NCBI GenBank assembly: GCA_033816765.1
Contig: CM066298.1
Coordinates: forward strand, 2,356,001 to 2,420,000
Source of the DNA: Nothopassalora personata
Lineage: Eukaryota; Ascomycota; Dothideomycetes; Mycosphaerellales; Mycosphaerellaceae
Direction of reading: 5' to 3'
DNA: 64,000 nucleotides
The notes under the pieces are model-generated. The model worked only from the letters and a program-made list of their open reading frames with translations. It did not search any database and was not told the origin of the DNA. Shown one piece after another: positions 20,550 through 32,771 of the stretch. Made by a program: the position numbers and the translations under genes. How positions within the stretch are numbered: position 1 is the first letter of the stretch; each line of letters opens with the position of its first letter.

Positions 20550-23500
20550 TTAAGATGCGCCGTCGTGGGCGCCGCCGGATGTCATGGTAAGGCCAGATGT
20601 AGTGGGCGCAGCAGTAGGAGTGGCCATATCCTCTCTGCTGTCGCAACTGCCCTTGAAGGTTGATGTACCCGCAGAGGTGCCCGGCCTTGTCTCATCGTCA
20701 TCAATCTCTAGCCCTCTCCGCCAGTCTGCAAACGCGCCGGCAGCGTTGGCGGATGTGGTGGGAGTGGCGGGTGTTCGTTCAAAGTCGAACTTGTCCGACA
20801 GGCGGTAGTTCTTGTTGGTAGTCTCCCAATGTGTGCGCAGCGCATCGAGCTCGCTGGCAAGAGAGTCCAGGGCCATTGAGTTGCGACCTTCCCCAGATTC
20901 TGATTGACCGGCAGCAGAATATGTGCTTTCCCCTGACGCTGACACGCCTGATGTGTTTCGGGTGTGGCCTTTCTCCATCGAGTTCGAAGCTTCACTTGCT
21001 TCGCTGATGCTGGGAGGGCGAGCGTGGGCAGTACCATTCGGCACCGGCGTTGCCGAGGCGCTCATCCGCGACTGGCTTCGGTAGTTGTCTACACTGGACT
21101 CGACTTGATCAAGGAGCAGTTGGACCTTGTTCTCGGCGTCCTTGGCACGCTCCTCAAGCGCCGAGTTCTCCTTCTGCAACCGCTCAATGTCGCTGCGGGA
21201 GGAGCTATGTGACTCTTGCAGAGCCTTGAGATCGCTTTGCGCAGAAGTGTACGATGTCCTCGCCTGCTGCAGCTCTCTCTCGGTGCTCTGCATCTGCTGC
21301 TGCATGGTCTCGATCTTCTTCTCGAGCTCGGTGACGGAAGACTGCAGGCTTGATTGTGTCGCAGCGAACTCTTCCTTGAGCTTCGTCCTTTCAGCCTCCC
21401 AGTCTGCAGGAGAGCGACTGACAGGCGTGGCTTGTCTGCTAGTCTCAGCTTCATCCTTGGCCTTGTCGAGCTTCTTCTTGAGATCGCCATTCTCGTTCTT
21501 GACCCGCTGCAGCTCCTGCTTCATCTTGGAAAGCATTTTCTCGGTACCGCGAAGATACTTGACAGCTGCCTGGTGATCATTATCAAGAGCGGTGAGCTTC
21601 TCTTCGTAGTCGCGCTTCGTCTTGTCGCTACGCTCAGTGACGTCCTCAAATTGCTGCCTGAGCTCCTCGTGGATCTTCTGGCTGTTCTCGAGTTGCTGTT
21701 CGAGGTCGCGTACTCGATGCAGATCCGGAGTACTGAGGCGTGCGCTGCTGGGCGAATCAAGTGCCCTGCTACGGCGCTTCTCTGCAGCGCTGACGCCACG
21801 CTCTCCGAGGATGTCCTTCAGCGAGCCGTACTGCACAGACAGAGCGTTCGTCTCGAGCATGTGTCGCTCGAGCTTCTGTTCCAGCGCAGACTTCTCGGCA
21901 GTCAAGCTCTGGTTCTCTTTCATCGTGGTCGAGAGTTGCTTTCTGATCGAAAGGCCTTCGCGGCTGGCCTGTTCCTGGTAGGCCTCTAGACCAGCGATGC
22001 GCTCTTCAGCACGACGCAGCTTCTCGGATGCAGCATCAGCAGCAGCCTGGTTCTGTCGAACCATGGCGTTCGCGGCTTCGACTTGCTCTTGTAAGATCGC
22101 GATCCGCTCGTCGTTGGCAGCTGCAGGATCGACCTCACGTTCTGAAATCTTGCCAAGACCCTCGACCACCGCTTCGCGATGCGCACGAGCTTCTTCGGCA
22201 TGCTTCTGTGCCAGCTCCTCTGCATCCCGCAGGCGGCGAGTCGCTGACTCCAGCTCGGCAGTGCGGGACTCGTGCTGTGATCTGAGTTCCTGTAGACTGC
22301 GCTCCATGTCCGACTTGTGGCCGCGCTCCTCTTCGAGCTTTCTCTCCAGCAAATCGGCCTTCTCCGTCGAAGCAGCGACGGCAGATCGCAGAGACATGAG
22401 GATGGCCATATGGCTTTCGCCGCTTCCAGACACTTCTTCGAGCCTTCTGCTCAGCTCTTCCTTGTCCACGCTCAGCAGTCGGTGTTGCGAAAGAATCTCA
22501 TTATGATTCGCAGTCGCTTCACGAGCTTCGCGTTGTGCTTCGTGCAACTCAGCTTTGAGACTCTCAACCTGAGCACCATTCTTCTGGCGGTAGGCGTCCA
22601 GCTCCGCGACTCTTGCCTGCGCGGCATTTGCGGTATCCTCGAATTGCTCGCGTAATCGCTTCTCCGTTTCGACTTCGCGAATGAGGCCGTCGATCCGTGT
22701 GCTGAGCTCACGCTGGGCTTCGAGTGAGGACGCAAGCCGGCGGCTGATGTCATCACTACGACTAATCCCTCTGCTATCGCCGTCGGGCACCGGGCTTCCT
22801 TGTCCGGCAAGCTTTGCTTTGGCGAATACAGCTTCGTTGATGGCAGTGTCACGCTCCTTCTCAATCTGTGCGACACGCTCGCCGGCCTGTTTGGCCTGCT
22901 CATCGATGGTTTCTTGCACTCGCGCGAGCTCTGCGCGCATCTTCAGAAGTGCCTCGATGAGAGGTCTGTCGTCTTCGCCGAAACTCTCATTCGCGCGCTC
23001 GTCGAAGACAGGCGACTCCGCCGATCGAGCCTGGTAGCCGGCTTTTCGTGCAAGAGCCAATTCTGACGCATACCATTCATTCTGCTTCTTGACCTGCTCC
23101 AGCTCTCGCTGCATCTGATCGTGTTGGTGTACAAGCGCCGGCGAGGAACCAATGCCGGAGTCTTGCGGTCGTTCGGTGTCTTCGGACAGTTGTCGAACCT
23201 TGGGCAGCGGCGCCGCCTCTTGTGTATCTGTAGATTGGCGTGGCGTCTCGTCGAATTGTTCAGGCTGTCGGGTCTGCTGGGTCCGAGAGCTCGTCCGTTC
23301 GTTCGCCTGCGGTGGCTGAGTTTGCTGAGAAGGCTGATATGTTTGAGGAGGCTGATATGCCGCTGGTTGCCGGACAGATTGGGGTTTGGGCCGTGGCTCG
23401 CTGTCGTAATGGCCCTCCTCAGAGTCCAATGTAGGCGAAGTGGGCAACTTGGTCTGGGGCGCAGTCACATCGCGCGTTGCATCTATGTTGCTGTTCTCGA

Positions 23501-25365
23501 CTCTTTGCGGCCGCTCGTTCTCAGCGTTCGGGCTGAACGCCCGGTCTAGTGGTCTTGTCGGTTGACGCGCAGCAGGCGGCGCAGGCCCATGTTGTACCGG
23601 TCTTCCGGGTGTTTGAGGTGGGGGTCCCAACGGTGCAGGAAATTGGTTCTGTAGGCGTGTCGGGCGGGGCCCATCCGGTGAGCGTATCCTACCCGCACTG
23701 TCGCTGCGCTCACGTCCCATGAGCTCGCGCGGAGGTCCGCGATTGTGCTGGGCAGGAGACATCACTCGCTCACCACTTGGCCGCCTGGTCCCCTGTATCC
23801 GCTCGTTCGAGGACTGCTGCGAGGTCGAGTCGGGTGGATATCGGATCTTGCTCGTGTCAAGGATGTACGCCAGGCCAAGCTCGATAGGATCTCTTGGTGC
23901 ACTACTAGGCTCACCCGCCAACACCATAATCTGCTTGCCGACTGTCGTCATGCTGTGACCAGATCGCGGCGAAGGACTCGGTCCCATGTTCTGGAAGGTG
24001 TACCACCTACGCGAGCTGATCCTGAATGCTGCCAGATCACCCAAATCGGTGCCTTCTTCGGTTCGACCTCCAAAGATGTACATGACGTCGCCGACCAACG
24101 ACGCTGCGTGTCCTTCCCGTGCCGTTGGAATGTATCCTATACACTCTAGCTGTGTCCAGGAATTGGAATGCGGCGAGTACGACCAGACGTCGTTGAACCA
24201 TTGTACACCATCAGTGCCTCCGAACAGATACAGCTTGTCGCCCCAAGTGATCATCGTGTGATTCGTTCGCGCGGGTGGGATTTGGCCGTGTGGAGGACCG
24301 CCATCGATCGTGTTCTGGATGAGCACTTCCCACTTGTTCGTCGCCTGCTGCAGTGCATTCAAGTCGAAAGCTACCAAATCGTTAAAGAAGTAGCCTTCCA
24401 CTTGACCACCGAAGACGTAGATCTTGCTGCCCAGAATGTTCAGAGTGTGGCCGTAACGGCCGGGCGGTCGCGGTCCCGCAGGTAACGCTCGCGACCATTG
24501 TTTGGTGGCTTTTCACAGCGGTCAGTCGCGCCACGTCCCTCTTGATCGGCTGCGCACGACTTACAGGTGTTGAGCAGATATAGTGTATCATCCAGCATGT
24601 CGCCCTCGTCCATCTTGGTGTCTCCACCAAACACAATGAAAGCATTGCCCACCAGCAAGCTGGCGTGTCCCACTCTTGGTCCAGGACCTTCGCTGGTCGT
24701 CGCGACTGGAAAGCACGTCACGCTGGGCGAGCCGGCTTCCACCATCCAAAGGTCGCCTTTCACCGTACTGCCATTGATCAATCCTCCCATGAGATAGATG
24801 GAGCCGTCTTTGCTCGACGTGGCATTGACTGCGGCACCATATCGAGGGAAGGGGTTCGTGTGCGAGACGGTGAAGTTGAGCCGTCGCTGCGACCACGGGT
24901 ATGGTGACGGGTCGGGGGGAGGTCTGCCTTGGACTTGCATTCGATGTGACTACGCCAACGAGTCAGTAGGCGTGTGTCGGTCAGGGTACAGCGAGACACA
25001 GTATTAGATGATGTACTCACGTTCTCCCGGCTATTTGATCTGCTGTCGTCCCGCAACGACTTCTGCTCTGGACTCGGCGGCCCTCGCTGTGGAGTGTCCT
25101 CCCGCAGCGCTGCCACGCGGTCGTCAGCCGCTCGGGGTATGATGCCCGATTTCTCCTTCTCGTTGATGGGATTGAGGCTGCTGTTCACGCTCTTGGCGGG
25201 AGTGGGTGATGCCGGCTTTGCGCCAGTGTTGGACATGCCATTGGGCGCGGAGATGTGGGCGGTGGTGATGCCTCCCTCCTGCCCTTTGATGCCGGGTGCT
25301 GTAGTCGGCGCTACATGTGGTCCAGAGGCGCCTTTTTGTTTGGACGACTTGAACAGGAACGACAT
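20550..25365 (-). CDS. tea1: Kelch-repeat and coiled-coil cell-polarity protein, Tea1 type
   Basis: Exons are 25021-25365, 24565-24949 and 20550-24508, with introns of 71 and 56 bp. The joined frame of 4689 nt gives 1562 residues. After a disordered N-terminus, about 125-440 forms a Kelch propeller with repeated GG-x-Y/W blades (IYLMGGLINGS, IYVFGGQVEGYFFNDL, LYLFGGTDGVQWFNDVW, MYIFGGRTEEGTDL). A Pro/Gln/Arg-rich linker follows. A very long coiled coil (roughly 640-1330, with RLEEVSGSGESH and similar heptads) leads to a Ser/Thr-rich tail. This order is that of fission-yeast Tea1 and Aspergillus TeaA, which ride microtubule plus ends to mark growth sites at the cell tip. The tail ends at GGAHDGAS. 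It diverges from kog1 across a 2-kb spacer. Confidence 0.9.
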
Positions 25366-26228
25366 GTCGGCAGTGCGTGGAGGTTATCGCTGCCGTGGAT
25401 GCGCGTCGATTTCCAGGAGGTGGCCGAAACCTATGCAGGCGACAGGTCTGCGTCGCAAAGTGCAGTCATCCAGTCCGCGAGGCTGTAAAGCGCGAAACGA
25501 GGGTAGGTTCGATTCTTGGAGGTTAGGTGGTTGTGGAGGTGGAGGTGGCGGTGGTGGTGGTGGTGGTGGTGGAATCGAGGAATGATGGTTGGTGCAGCAC
25601 AGAGGCTGGCTGGATGGGATGGATGGAGCACGGGGAACTCTGCGAAAGCTCGAGCACCGCGGCTCAGGACGACCCTGGGACGCAAACACGACGACTGTCG
25701 ACCACGATGATGTCCCCGCCCTACTCTACGGCGTGTGGCGATGGTCGGCGCCGACGGTCATGTTCACGTTCACGTTGTCGATGTCGAGGTCGAGGATGGC
25801 GATGGTGACGGTACAGACGGGACAAATATTTCTCAATATTTCTCACGCCGGGGTGTGTGAGTGGACACTCCCAGGAGGCGCCGCCGCATTTGTTGGGTGG
25901 GTGGGTGGTCTTCCCGCAGCAGACCCCGATCTACAGTACAGTACTCTCACCACGATCTTGGAACCCAGGAATTGTTCCTTTTGTGCATCTTTCATCATGT
26001 CCTTGACAACAGCAACAGCACCATCCATCTTGTACCTCTTCTACATGCACGCGCACTGCCATCTCATGACTTATCAACGACTTTGCACCTGTCGAAGCCA
26101 TCATCATCAAGCAAGTTTCTCCGAGCACAATCGCTGCAGGCGCCATGCACACATTCGGCAAAGCTGAAACTCAGGGGACATGCCGTAGATCATTTTGACG
26201 CGGGCCGGACGCGACTAGAACTAATACT

Positions 26229-26229
<1 letters not shown>

Positions 26230-26260
<31 letters not shown>
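26230..26260. repeat. (TAA)n microsatellite
   Basis: About ten uninterrupted TAA units between tea1 and kog1. Confidence 0.9.
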
Positions 26261-26261
<1 letters not shown>

Positions 26262-27291
26262 CCAGCAGCAGTTCGATGCGCAGACTCGTCGTCCTTCTTC
26301 TCTTCCTCTTTCACAAGACATCTCACCTTGACCACCTCGAATCCGCTGCATGGGATCGAGGACGGCGAGAAGTCAAGCCGCGGTGTCCATCACGTAGAAT
26401 GGGGGGACCATCAGAAGATCCGGCCCGAGCCAAGCTTTGTGTACAGTAGAACCTAAGGCGGCCGGGATGGATGCCTAACGATGCTCGCCCTATCCGGGTG
26501 CCAGCCTTCTCTCGGCAGCACTGTCGAGATGCATTGCGCAATATTCGTGCATGCGGTGAGCTGTCCTTACCTTTTACTCTCACAGATTCTGGGCAGCCCA
26601 ACATGCAGTCATCTTGGATTTGTCAAGTCACCAATGGACCTGAGTCGAACAAGCCGCACCAAGATTCATGCGCAGACGACTATGCCATGCGAACACGTTT
26701 TCGAGAGGACAGACATTGACCTCCGTAACGCTTTGACTTGGGTTGTATCATTCTTCAGAGATATGGCTACCACCCATCGAGTTGTACGGGGTCACCTTTC
26801 ATCACGCCTGCCAGTTCAAGCAGCCGGGAGATGAGACTCGGATTGCTTCTCACGCCAGTACATAGTGAGACGCCACTCCTTACATGACTTGTGCAGCAAA
26901 TGTCACCGTGTGTACAGCATGATGGACATGTCTGCATAAGTCCGAGAAGCAGATTCATAGCAGAGCGTCTATACACATGTTTCAATGGGGCTGTACATCA
27001 CCGTATACTCACTAATGTGTTTGGTCATGGTCCAAGCGCACGTCATGCGATCCTGAAAGGATAACGAGAATATAGCCCGTACCTACTCGCCGCCGTGTCA
27101 TGTGTCAGCCTCGCGGTATGCTATGCGACGGAGAGTGATGTTCGTCTTCATGTTCAGATTGTGGGCCTGATTGACAAGCTTTTCGTACTTCAATCGGCAT
27201 ATCACCACTTTCGCTGAGTAAGCGTAGCGCGAACCACGAGATTCAAGCTGCCCGGTAGCATCGTGATTGGAAGGAAGCATGGTAGCAGGCC

Positions 27292-27310
27292 TCACAACAA
27301 CAACAACAAT

Positions 27311-27343
<33 letters not shown>
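27292..27343 (+). repeat. (CAA)n microsatellite before kog1
   Basis: About seventeen CAA units with one interruption (AAT), followed by a pyrimidine-rich stretch and then the ATG at 27421. A CAA-rich leader is typically unstructured; whether it lies in the transcript is not shown. Confidence 0.85.
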
Positions 27344-27344
<1 letters not shown>

Positions 27345-27420
27345 CTCTCACTCTCCCCCCTACCCCTCGGTTTCCGCCGACAAAGCGCTATGTGCCTCTA
27401 CCACAGGCACGGCCAAGGTA

Positions 27421-30400
27421 ATGACGCGCGGTGATATGAACGAGGGGGGCAACGGCAAGCATCCGCAATCGGTCGTGAACGGAGACGAGCTATTTCCTCG
27501 ACATGACAAGAGCTCGTCCTTCGGTGGAAGCGAACGACTATACCGGCCGACGACCTCAGTCTCGCTGAAGACACCAGCGAACGGACACTATGGCCACGAC
27601 AGCGATTCCGACGAGGCTGACAGCCTGCACTTGCACACGCACCCCCACCCGCACATGCCCGCGACCAACGGCCACCGACCACGGCAAGCACTGGCGCGTG
27701 CGAAGAGTGACTTTGGCCAAGGTGCACCGAACCCGCGACAGGGCCGCCATGGAAGTGAGGTGAGCAAAGAAGAAGAGTTGAACATGCGGCATGGCTGGCA
27801 TACGCAGCTCCAAAACGAGGAAGTCACGCGCAACTTGTCCGAGAACTTCTTCATGTATTACGAGGACAAGCGACACGAGACGGCAGGCAACCTCCCACCG
27901 GACTTCAACCCGTCGAAGCTGGTGACGGAGTGGCGCATGAAGGATCGCCTCAAGACAGTGTCGGCGTTGCTTGCAGTCTGTCTGAACGTGGGAGTCGATC
28001 CGCCAGATGTGATCAAGACGAATCCATGTGCGCGCCTGGAATGTTGGGTGGATCCCGTACCTCCGGACAGCAGCAACCAGAACTCGAACAACACCAATGC
28101 ACAGATTGGGAAGAATCTTCAGTCGCAGTATGAGAATTTGTCATTGCGCACGAGGTACAAGGTCATCCTGGATCCCACCATCGAGGAGCTGAAGAAGTAC
28201 ACCACGTCACTCAGAAGGACGGCACATAACGAGAGGATTCTTTTCCACTACAATGGACACGGTGTACCCAAACCGACGCAGAGTGGTGAGGTATGGTGCT
28301 TCAACCGCAGCTACACCCAGTACATACCCATCAGCTTGGTGGATCTGCAAGAATGGCTGGGCGCCCCTGGTCTGTGGGTCTGGGATTGCAGTGCAGCGGG
28401 TGGCGTCATTCAGCATTTCCTGGAAGGTGCCGAGAAGCATAGCGCGGCTCAAACCGAAGTCCTGAAGCGCGATCCGAACAGAGCACAGTCAGGACAGCCA
28501 CTTCCACGCTGGGAGGATTCAATACACCTCGCGGCTTGTCGCGACAATGAGGTGCTGCCGACCAATCCCGACTTGCCCGCTGATCTCTTCACGTCATGCC
28601 TCACGACTCCAATCATGATGGCTGTACGCTTCTTCATCCTCCAGAACCCCCTGTCATCAACTTCCGAGGTCACGCTCGCTGAAGCTCGGAATATTCCTGG
28701 AAAGGTCAGCGAGCGTAGAACACCGCTAGGAGAGCTTAATTGGATCTTTACAGCCATTACGGATACCATCGCGTGGAATTGCCTGGACAAACCTTTGTTT
28801 AAGAAGCTGTTCCGGCAAGATCTTATGGTCGCTGCTCTGTTCCGCAACATCTTGCTTGCTCAGAGAGTGATGCGCATGTTCCATTGCCATCCTGTCTCGC
28901 ACCCCAAAATACCAGACACCCACGATCACCCACTTTGGAAGAGCTGGGATTTGGCGGTAGAGATGATCTTGGCACAGCTTCCAAAGCTCATCCAACAACA
29001 GAAGGCGAACGAGGCTGAGGTGGAAGCGGCGCCGAATGGACAGACACCGCCGCCACAAATAGTCGAGCTCGATTACGTTCATTCCGACTTCTTTGCGGAT
29101 CAGCTGTCGGCCTTTGAGGTGTATCTCAGCTCCGCGCCTAGCAACCCGGGCGCTGCAGGCTACGCAAAGCCACCCGAACAACTCCCCATCGTTCTCCAGG
29201 TCCTACTCTCGCAAGTGCATCGGCTTAGGGCGCTGGTGCTTCTTTCGAAGTTCCTCGACCTGGGACCCTGGGCCGTTAACCTCGCGCTCAGTATCGGCAT
29301 CTTCCCGTACGTGCTGAAGCTTCTCCAGTCGCAGGCACTCGAGCTCAAAGCTCCGATGGTCTTCATCTGGGCACGGATATTGGCGGTTGATCAGACCTGT
29401 CAGAACGACTTGCTCAAAGACCAAGGCTTCGCCTACTTTACCAACATCCTTGTCACTACCAGTGGCATTCCTGTTGGTAATGTGGCCGAGCACCGTGCAA
29501 TGTGCACGTTCGTCATCGCCACGTTCTGCAGGGATTTCGGTCAGGGACGTAACGCTTGTCTGACCAACAACCCAGAACTGGTCGATGACTGCCTGCAGCA
29601 TCTCAGCGACATGGAAAATCCTCTTTTGCGCCAGTTCAGTCTGTTGTGCTTGAGCAATCTTTGCAGAGACTTCCCACCTGCCAGAGAAGCCTACATTCAA
29701 CAGGGCGCACATGAACGTATCTGCGACCGAAGCCACGACCCGGTGCCGGAGGTACGCGTGGCATGTTTGAATGCACTCGCGAGCTTTATCGCTACGCAGG
29801 ATATCGAGCAGCGGGACAGCATGGAGCTCGAGGAGATCATCGTTGGTATCGTCTGCTCGATGGGCATGGATGGTTCAATCATGGTCCGCAAGGAACTGAC
29901 AATCTTCTACTCCGAATACGTCAAGAAATACGAGAAGCGCTTCATCACTACCGCGTGGGAGCAACTCTTGGAAGAGCAAGACAAGAAGCAAGGAAAGGCA
30001 CCCAACGAGGATGACTTCGTTGCTGGTAGTGATGCGCCCGGCCTCAATGGCGGCATCAACGGCGTAAAGTCGCATCAGCGCAGCGTCTCTGCCAACATTC
30101 CAAGGAAGACGGATGCCACACCAGTCTTCATCAAGCCGAACATGAGGACGGAGTACTCGAAGCGGACAGTGTACCGCGCTGTGTGGCGCCAGCTGATGAG
30201 TCTGTCTGCCGACCCACATCCTGAGGTGGCAAGGAATGCTGGGATTGTCGTTGATTACACCCTCAACGCTCTACTTGAGTCACATCTTGGTCCTCATGCT
30301 GAAGCACTTCTTGATCTGATCGCGCTGCAAGGTCCTGTGAATGGAGCCCCGAAACTGTCCGTCACACCAGCCGCTGAGATCATGAGCAGACGACCCTCGC

Positions 30401-32013
30401 GAGATCTTGGCAGACCAGAGACGCCCCCAAGCCCGGCTCTGTCAACAGCAACTAAGCCAGACGGGTACTTTGCTCTTTCGCGAACCGCCAGTGTCGCTGC
30501 CGCGATGAAGAACCTCATAGGTTGGGGACCTAAGACGCCTGGCGAGATACCATCGACGCCTAGCTCTCCCCCACATGGACGTCGCAGCTCAGTGTATAGT
30601 ACTACCAGCGTGCCGTACAGATCTCGACCCTTGACGCCAGCCGATGCGGCACAGTTGCCCCCGGACCTACTTGACAACATCCCAGGCCCGCCTCATCAGA
30701 CGCCAGCTCCCGTACCACCAACGCCTTACTACAAAGGTCGAGATTGCAAGGAACTACCGCGCCTGCCTTTGAAGTCAGACTTCTTTGATTGGTCTGCGTC
30801 TTACTTCCGCGAACCGCAAATGCGGCCTTCGGAAGCGGACGAGCCAGGATCTAAAGACTACAACGAGCGATTGTGGCGTCGGAATCGCAACGACAAGATC
30901 ATTGCGTCCACGCAGCCACTGAAAGAAGCCGCCAACTCAAATCGCTGGGACAAGCCGTGCGGCTTCTTCGGCATTGGCGCTGCACCAGTGAAGATGGTCT
31001 TTCACCAATTCGAGAACCATCTGGTCACGAGTGATGACCGTGACAGTATAGCTGTGTGGGACTGGCATACGCAGTCACAGCTCAATCGTTTCAGCAATGG
31101 TAACCCTAAAGGTAGTCGCGTGACAGAGGTACGATTCATCAACGAGGACGATGTGGCAATGCTCATGACGGGCTCAAGTGACGGTGTCATCAAGATCTAT
31201 CGGCATTATGAAGATCCAGACAAGATCCACCATGTCTCGAGCTTCCGTGCCTTGAGCGATTTGTTCGACAGCGAGAAGGGCCTGAGCTCTGGTTTGGTGT
31301 TTGACTGGCAGCAAGGCCAAGGAAGAGCACTTGTCGCTGGTGACGATCGCGTTGTCCGCGTCTGGCAAGTCGGCCAAGAACTATGCATCAGCGACATCCA
31401 CACCCGAACTCGCTCTTGCATCACATCACTGACCTCCGACCAAGTCGAAGGCAACGTCTTTGTCGCCGGCTTTGGCAACGGCTCCGTGAAAGTCTTCGAC
31501 CAACGCCTTCCCCGTAGCGATCAAATGCTCGTCTCCTGGAACGAGCACAAATCTTGGATCGTGGGCGCCCATCTCCAACGCGGCGGCATGCGCGAGCTCA
31601 TCACCGCCGAAAGCAACGGCGGTATCCGTCTCTGGGACATTCGCATGAAAGGCTCGGTGGACAGCTACAACCCTCGCTCTGCGCGATCGCCTAGAAGTCT
31701 TCGCACACTGAGCGTACACGAGCACGCGCCCGTCTTCGCTACCGGTGGACGAGACCATACCATCCGCGTCTACAGCACGAAGAACATCTCGGCGGGTCGA
31801 AGCATTAGTAGTTTCGAGCCATATATGAGTTACCTTCGTGGCTTGAACACACCGAGGAATGCACCAATCACTGCTACCGCGTTTCACCCGCATCGCATGA
31901 TGCTCGCATGTGGAGCTGTCAATGATGGGCACGTCAACCTCTTCAAGTGCGATGTGCCGGACTATGAGAAGAAGGGTGGCGTTGTGGATGAGTGGAAGAG
32001 TGAGTGGGACTAG
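27421..32013 (+). CDS. kog1: TORC1 subunit Kog1/Raptor
   Basis: A single open frame encodes 1530 residues, a usual size for fungal Raptor. After a disordered N-terminus, the Raptor N-terminal conserved, caspase-like domain runs from about 120 to 330 (SENFFMYYEDKRHE; RILFHYNGHGVPKPT near 275; LWVWDCSAAGGVI near 320). HEAT-type helices follow (about 560-900; LRALVLLSKFLDLGPWAVNL, PEVRVACLNALASFI). A Ser/Pro-rich linker (about 1000-1110) leads to seven-bladed WD40 repeats to the end (DSIAVWDWHTQ, NGGIRLWDIRMKG, RDHTIRVYSTK). Kog1 recruits substrates to the TOR kinase complex at the vacuole membrane and so couples nutrients to growth. No intron is needed to keep the frame. It is divergent from tea1 and convergent with the amidase. 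Confidence 0.97.
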   Translation: MTRGDMNEGGNGKHPQSVVNGDELFPRHDKSSSFGGSERLYRPTTSVSLKTPANGHYGHDSDSDEADSLHLHTHPHPHMPATNGHRPRQALARAKSDFGQGAPNPRQGRHGSEVSKEEELNMRHGWHTQLQNEEVTRNLSENFFMYYEDKRHETAGNLPPDFNPSKLVTEWRMKDRLKTVSALLAVCLNVGVDPPDVIKTNPCARLECWVDPVPPDSSNQNSNNTNAQIGKNLQSQYENLSLRTRYKVILDPTIEELKKYTTSLRRTAHNERILFHYNGHGVPKPTQSGEVWCFNRSYTQYIPISLVDLQEWLGAPGLWVWDCSAAGGVIQHFLEGAEKHSAAQTEVLKRDPNRAQSGQPLPRWEDSIHLAACRDNEVLPTNPDLPADLFTSCLTTPIMMAVRFFILQNPLSSTSEVTLAEARNIPGKVSERRTPLGELNWIFTAITDTIAWNCLDKPLFKKLFRQDLMVAALFRNILLAQRVMRMFHCHPVSHPKIPDTHDHPLWKSWDLAVEMILAQLPKLIQQQKANEAEVEAAPNGQTPPPQIVELDYVHSDFFADQLSAFEVYLSSAPSNPGAAGYAKPPEQLPIVLQVLLSQVHRLRALVLLSKFLDLGPWAVNLALSIGIFPYVLKLLQSQALELKAPMVFIWARILAVDQTCQNDLLKDQGFAYFTNILVTTSGIPVGNVAEHRAMCTFVIATFCRDFGQGRNACLTNNPELVDDCLQHLSDMENPLLRQFSLLCLSNLCRDFPPAREAYIQQGAHERICDRSHDPVPEVRVACLNALASFIATQDIEQRDSMELEEIIVGIVCSMGMDGSIMVRKELTIFYSEYVKKYEKRFITTAWEQLLEEQDKKQGKAPNEDDFVAGSDAPGLNGGINGVKSHQRSVSANIPRKTDATPVFIKPNMRTEYSKRTVYRAVWRQLMSLSADPHPEVARNAGIVVDYTLNALLESHLGPHAEALLDLIALQGPVNGAPKLSVTPAAEIMSRRPSRDLGRPETPPSPALSTATKPDGYFALSRTASVAAAMKNLIGWGPKTPGEIPSTPSSPPHGRRSSVYSTTSVPYRSRPLTPADAAQLPPDLLDNIPGPPHQTPAPVPPTPYYKGRDCKELPRLPLKSDFFDWSASYFREPQMRPSEADEPGSKDYNERLWRRNRNDKIIASTQPLKEAANSNRWDKPCGFFGIGAAPVKMVFHQFENHLVTSDDRDSIAVWDWHTQSQLNRFSNGNPKGSRVTEVRFINEDDVAMLMTGSSDGVIKIYRHYEDPDKIHHVSSFRALSDLFDSEKGLSSGLVFDWQQGQGRALVAGDDRVVRVWQVGQELCISDIHTRTRSCITSLTSDQVEGNVFVAGFGNGSVKVFDQRLPRSDQMLVSWNEHKSWIVGAHLQRGGMRELITAESNGGIRLWDIRMKGSVDSYNPRSARSPRSLRTLSVHEHAPVFATGGRDHTIRVYSTKNISAGRSISSFEPYMSYLRGLNTPRNAPITATAFHPHRMMLACGAVNDGHVNLFKCDVPDYEKKGGVVDEWKSEWD

Positions 32014-32771
32014 GATTCTCACTCTCTTACACAAGGTCCGAGTGGGAAGGGTTTCGAGGCAGGATCGCCGGACTCAGGATGTTTCACGCCTTCGACGCTG
32101 CAGAGTGAGATTTTGACGCCGCCGCCGCCGAGTGGGAGTGCGTTTGGGAGTATGGTGGGCATGGACGGACTTTTGGAACTTTAGCGTGGTGTTTGGGGTC
32201 CGTTGTTATGATGGGGGATTTTGCGTACCGGTTATTGCGTGCGCGGTCGGCCTCTGCTATGCGTGATATAGATATGTTAGTTGAGTGAGTTCGATGGGCT
32301 GGGATTGCACGGAATGATGAAGCGAAAGACACAGCGATGCGAGGTTACGGCGATGTAGTGATGGTCTGGATCCCGGGAATATAGCATAGCGCTAATAACG
32401 GGAACGCGTCCCAATTACGTTCCATAGTTCAGCCAGATTATCATCCTACCTATATATTTCCATCGGTCCTTGGAATATGGGAGATGTTGCTAGGATTGCA
32501 TCTGTGATTACTACGAAAGGATGACGATGGCATTGTTGAGAGACGTTTGACTGCTTTTTCAGGACTTCGTTCCGGAGCGTTTCTTGCTGTATATACATAC
32601 GTACGGCATGGCATGGGACGGGACAGATTGTTGTCGTCCAGAGCTGTCGTGATGGTGGGCGATTGGGTTTAACCCTTTCATGACCCTGTATTGAATTTTG
32701 ACGACAGACGAGACAGCAAGAGCCATGCACGGTGCTATTGAATTTCTTTCCCCCCCCCCCCCCCCCCACAC
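32014..32771. other. Convergent 3' spacer between kog1 and the amidase
   Basis: No gene is seen. A run of 18 C at 32750-32767 lies within five bases of the amidase stop codon (minus strand), so on the amidase mRNA it is a G run just after the stop. Confidence 0.6.

Larger units (their letters stand above)
25366..27420. other. Two-kilobase divergent spacer between tea1 and kog1
   Basis: No gene is recognised. Three microsatellites lie here: a GGT/GGA run (about 25530-25572), an ATA/TAA run (26230-26260) and a CAA run (27292-27343) that ends about 80 bp before the kog1 start. TACAGTA occurs twice, overlapping, at 25932-25943 and once at 26442-26448. Long 5' leaders of the two regulators may lie here; that is inference. 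Confidence 0.5.

Noticed and set aside
20584..24485. Many plus-strand open frames opposite tea1
   Set aside because: They are shadows of a long, codon-biased coding region; the minus strand gives the Kelch and coiled-coil protein.
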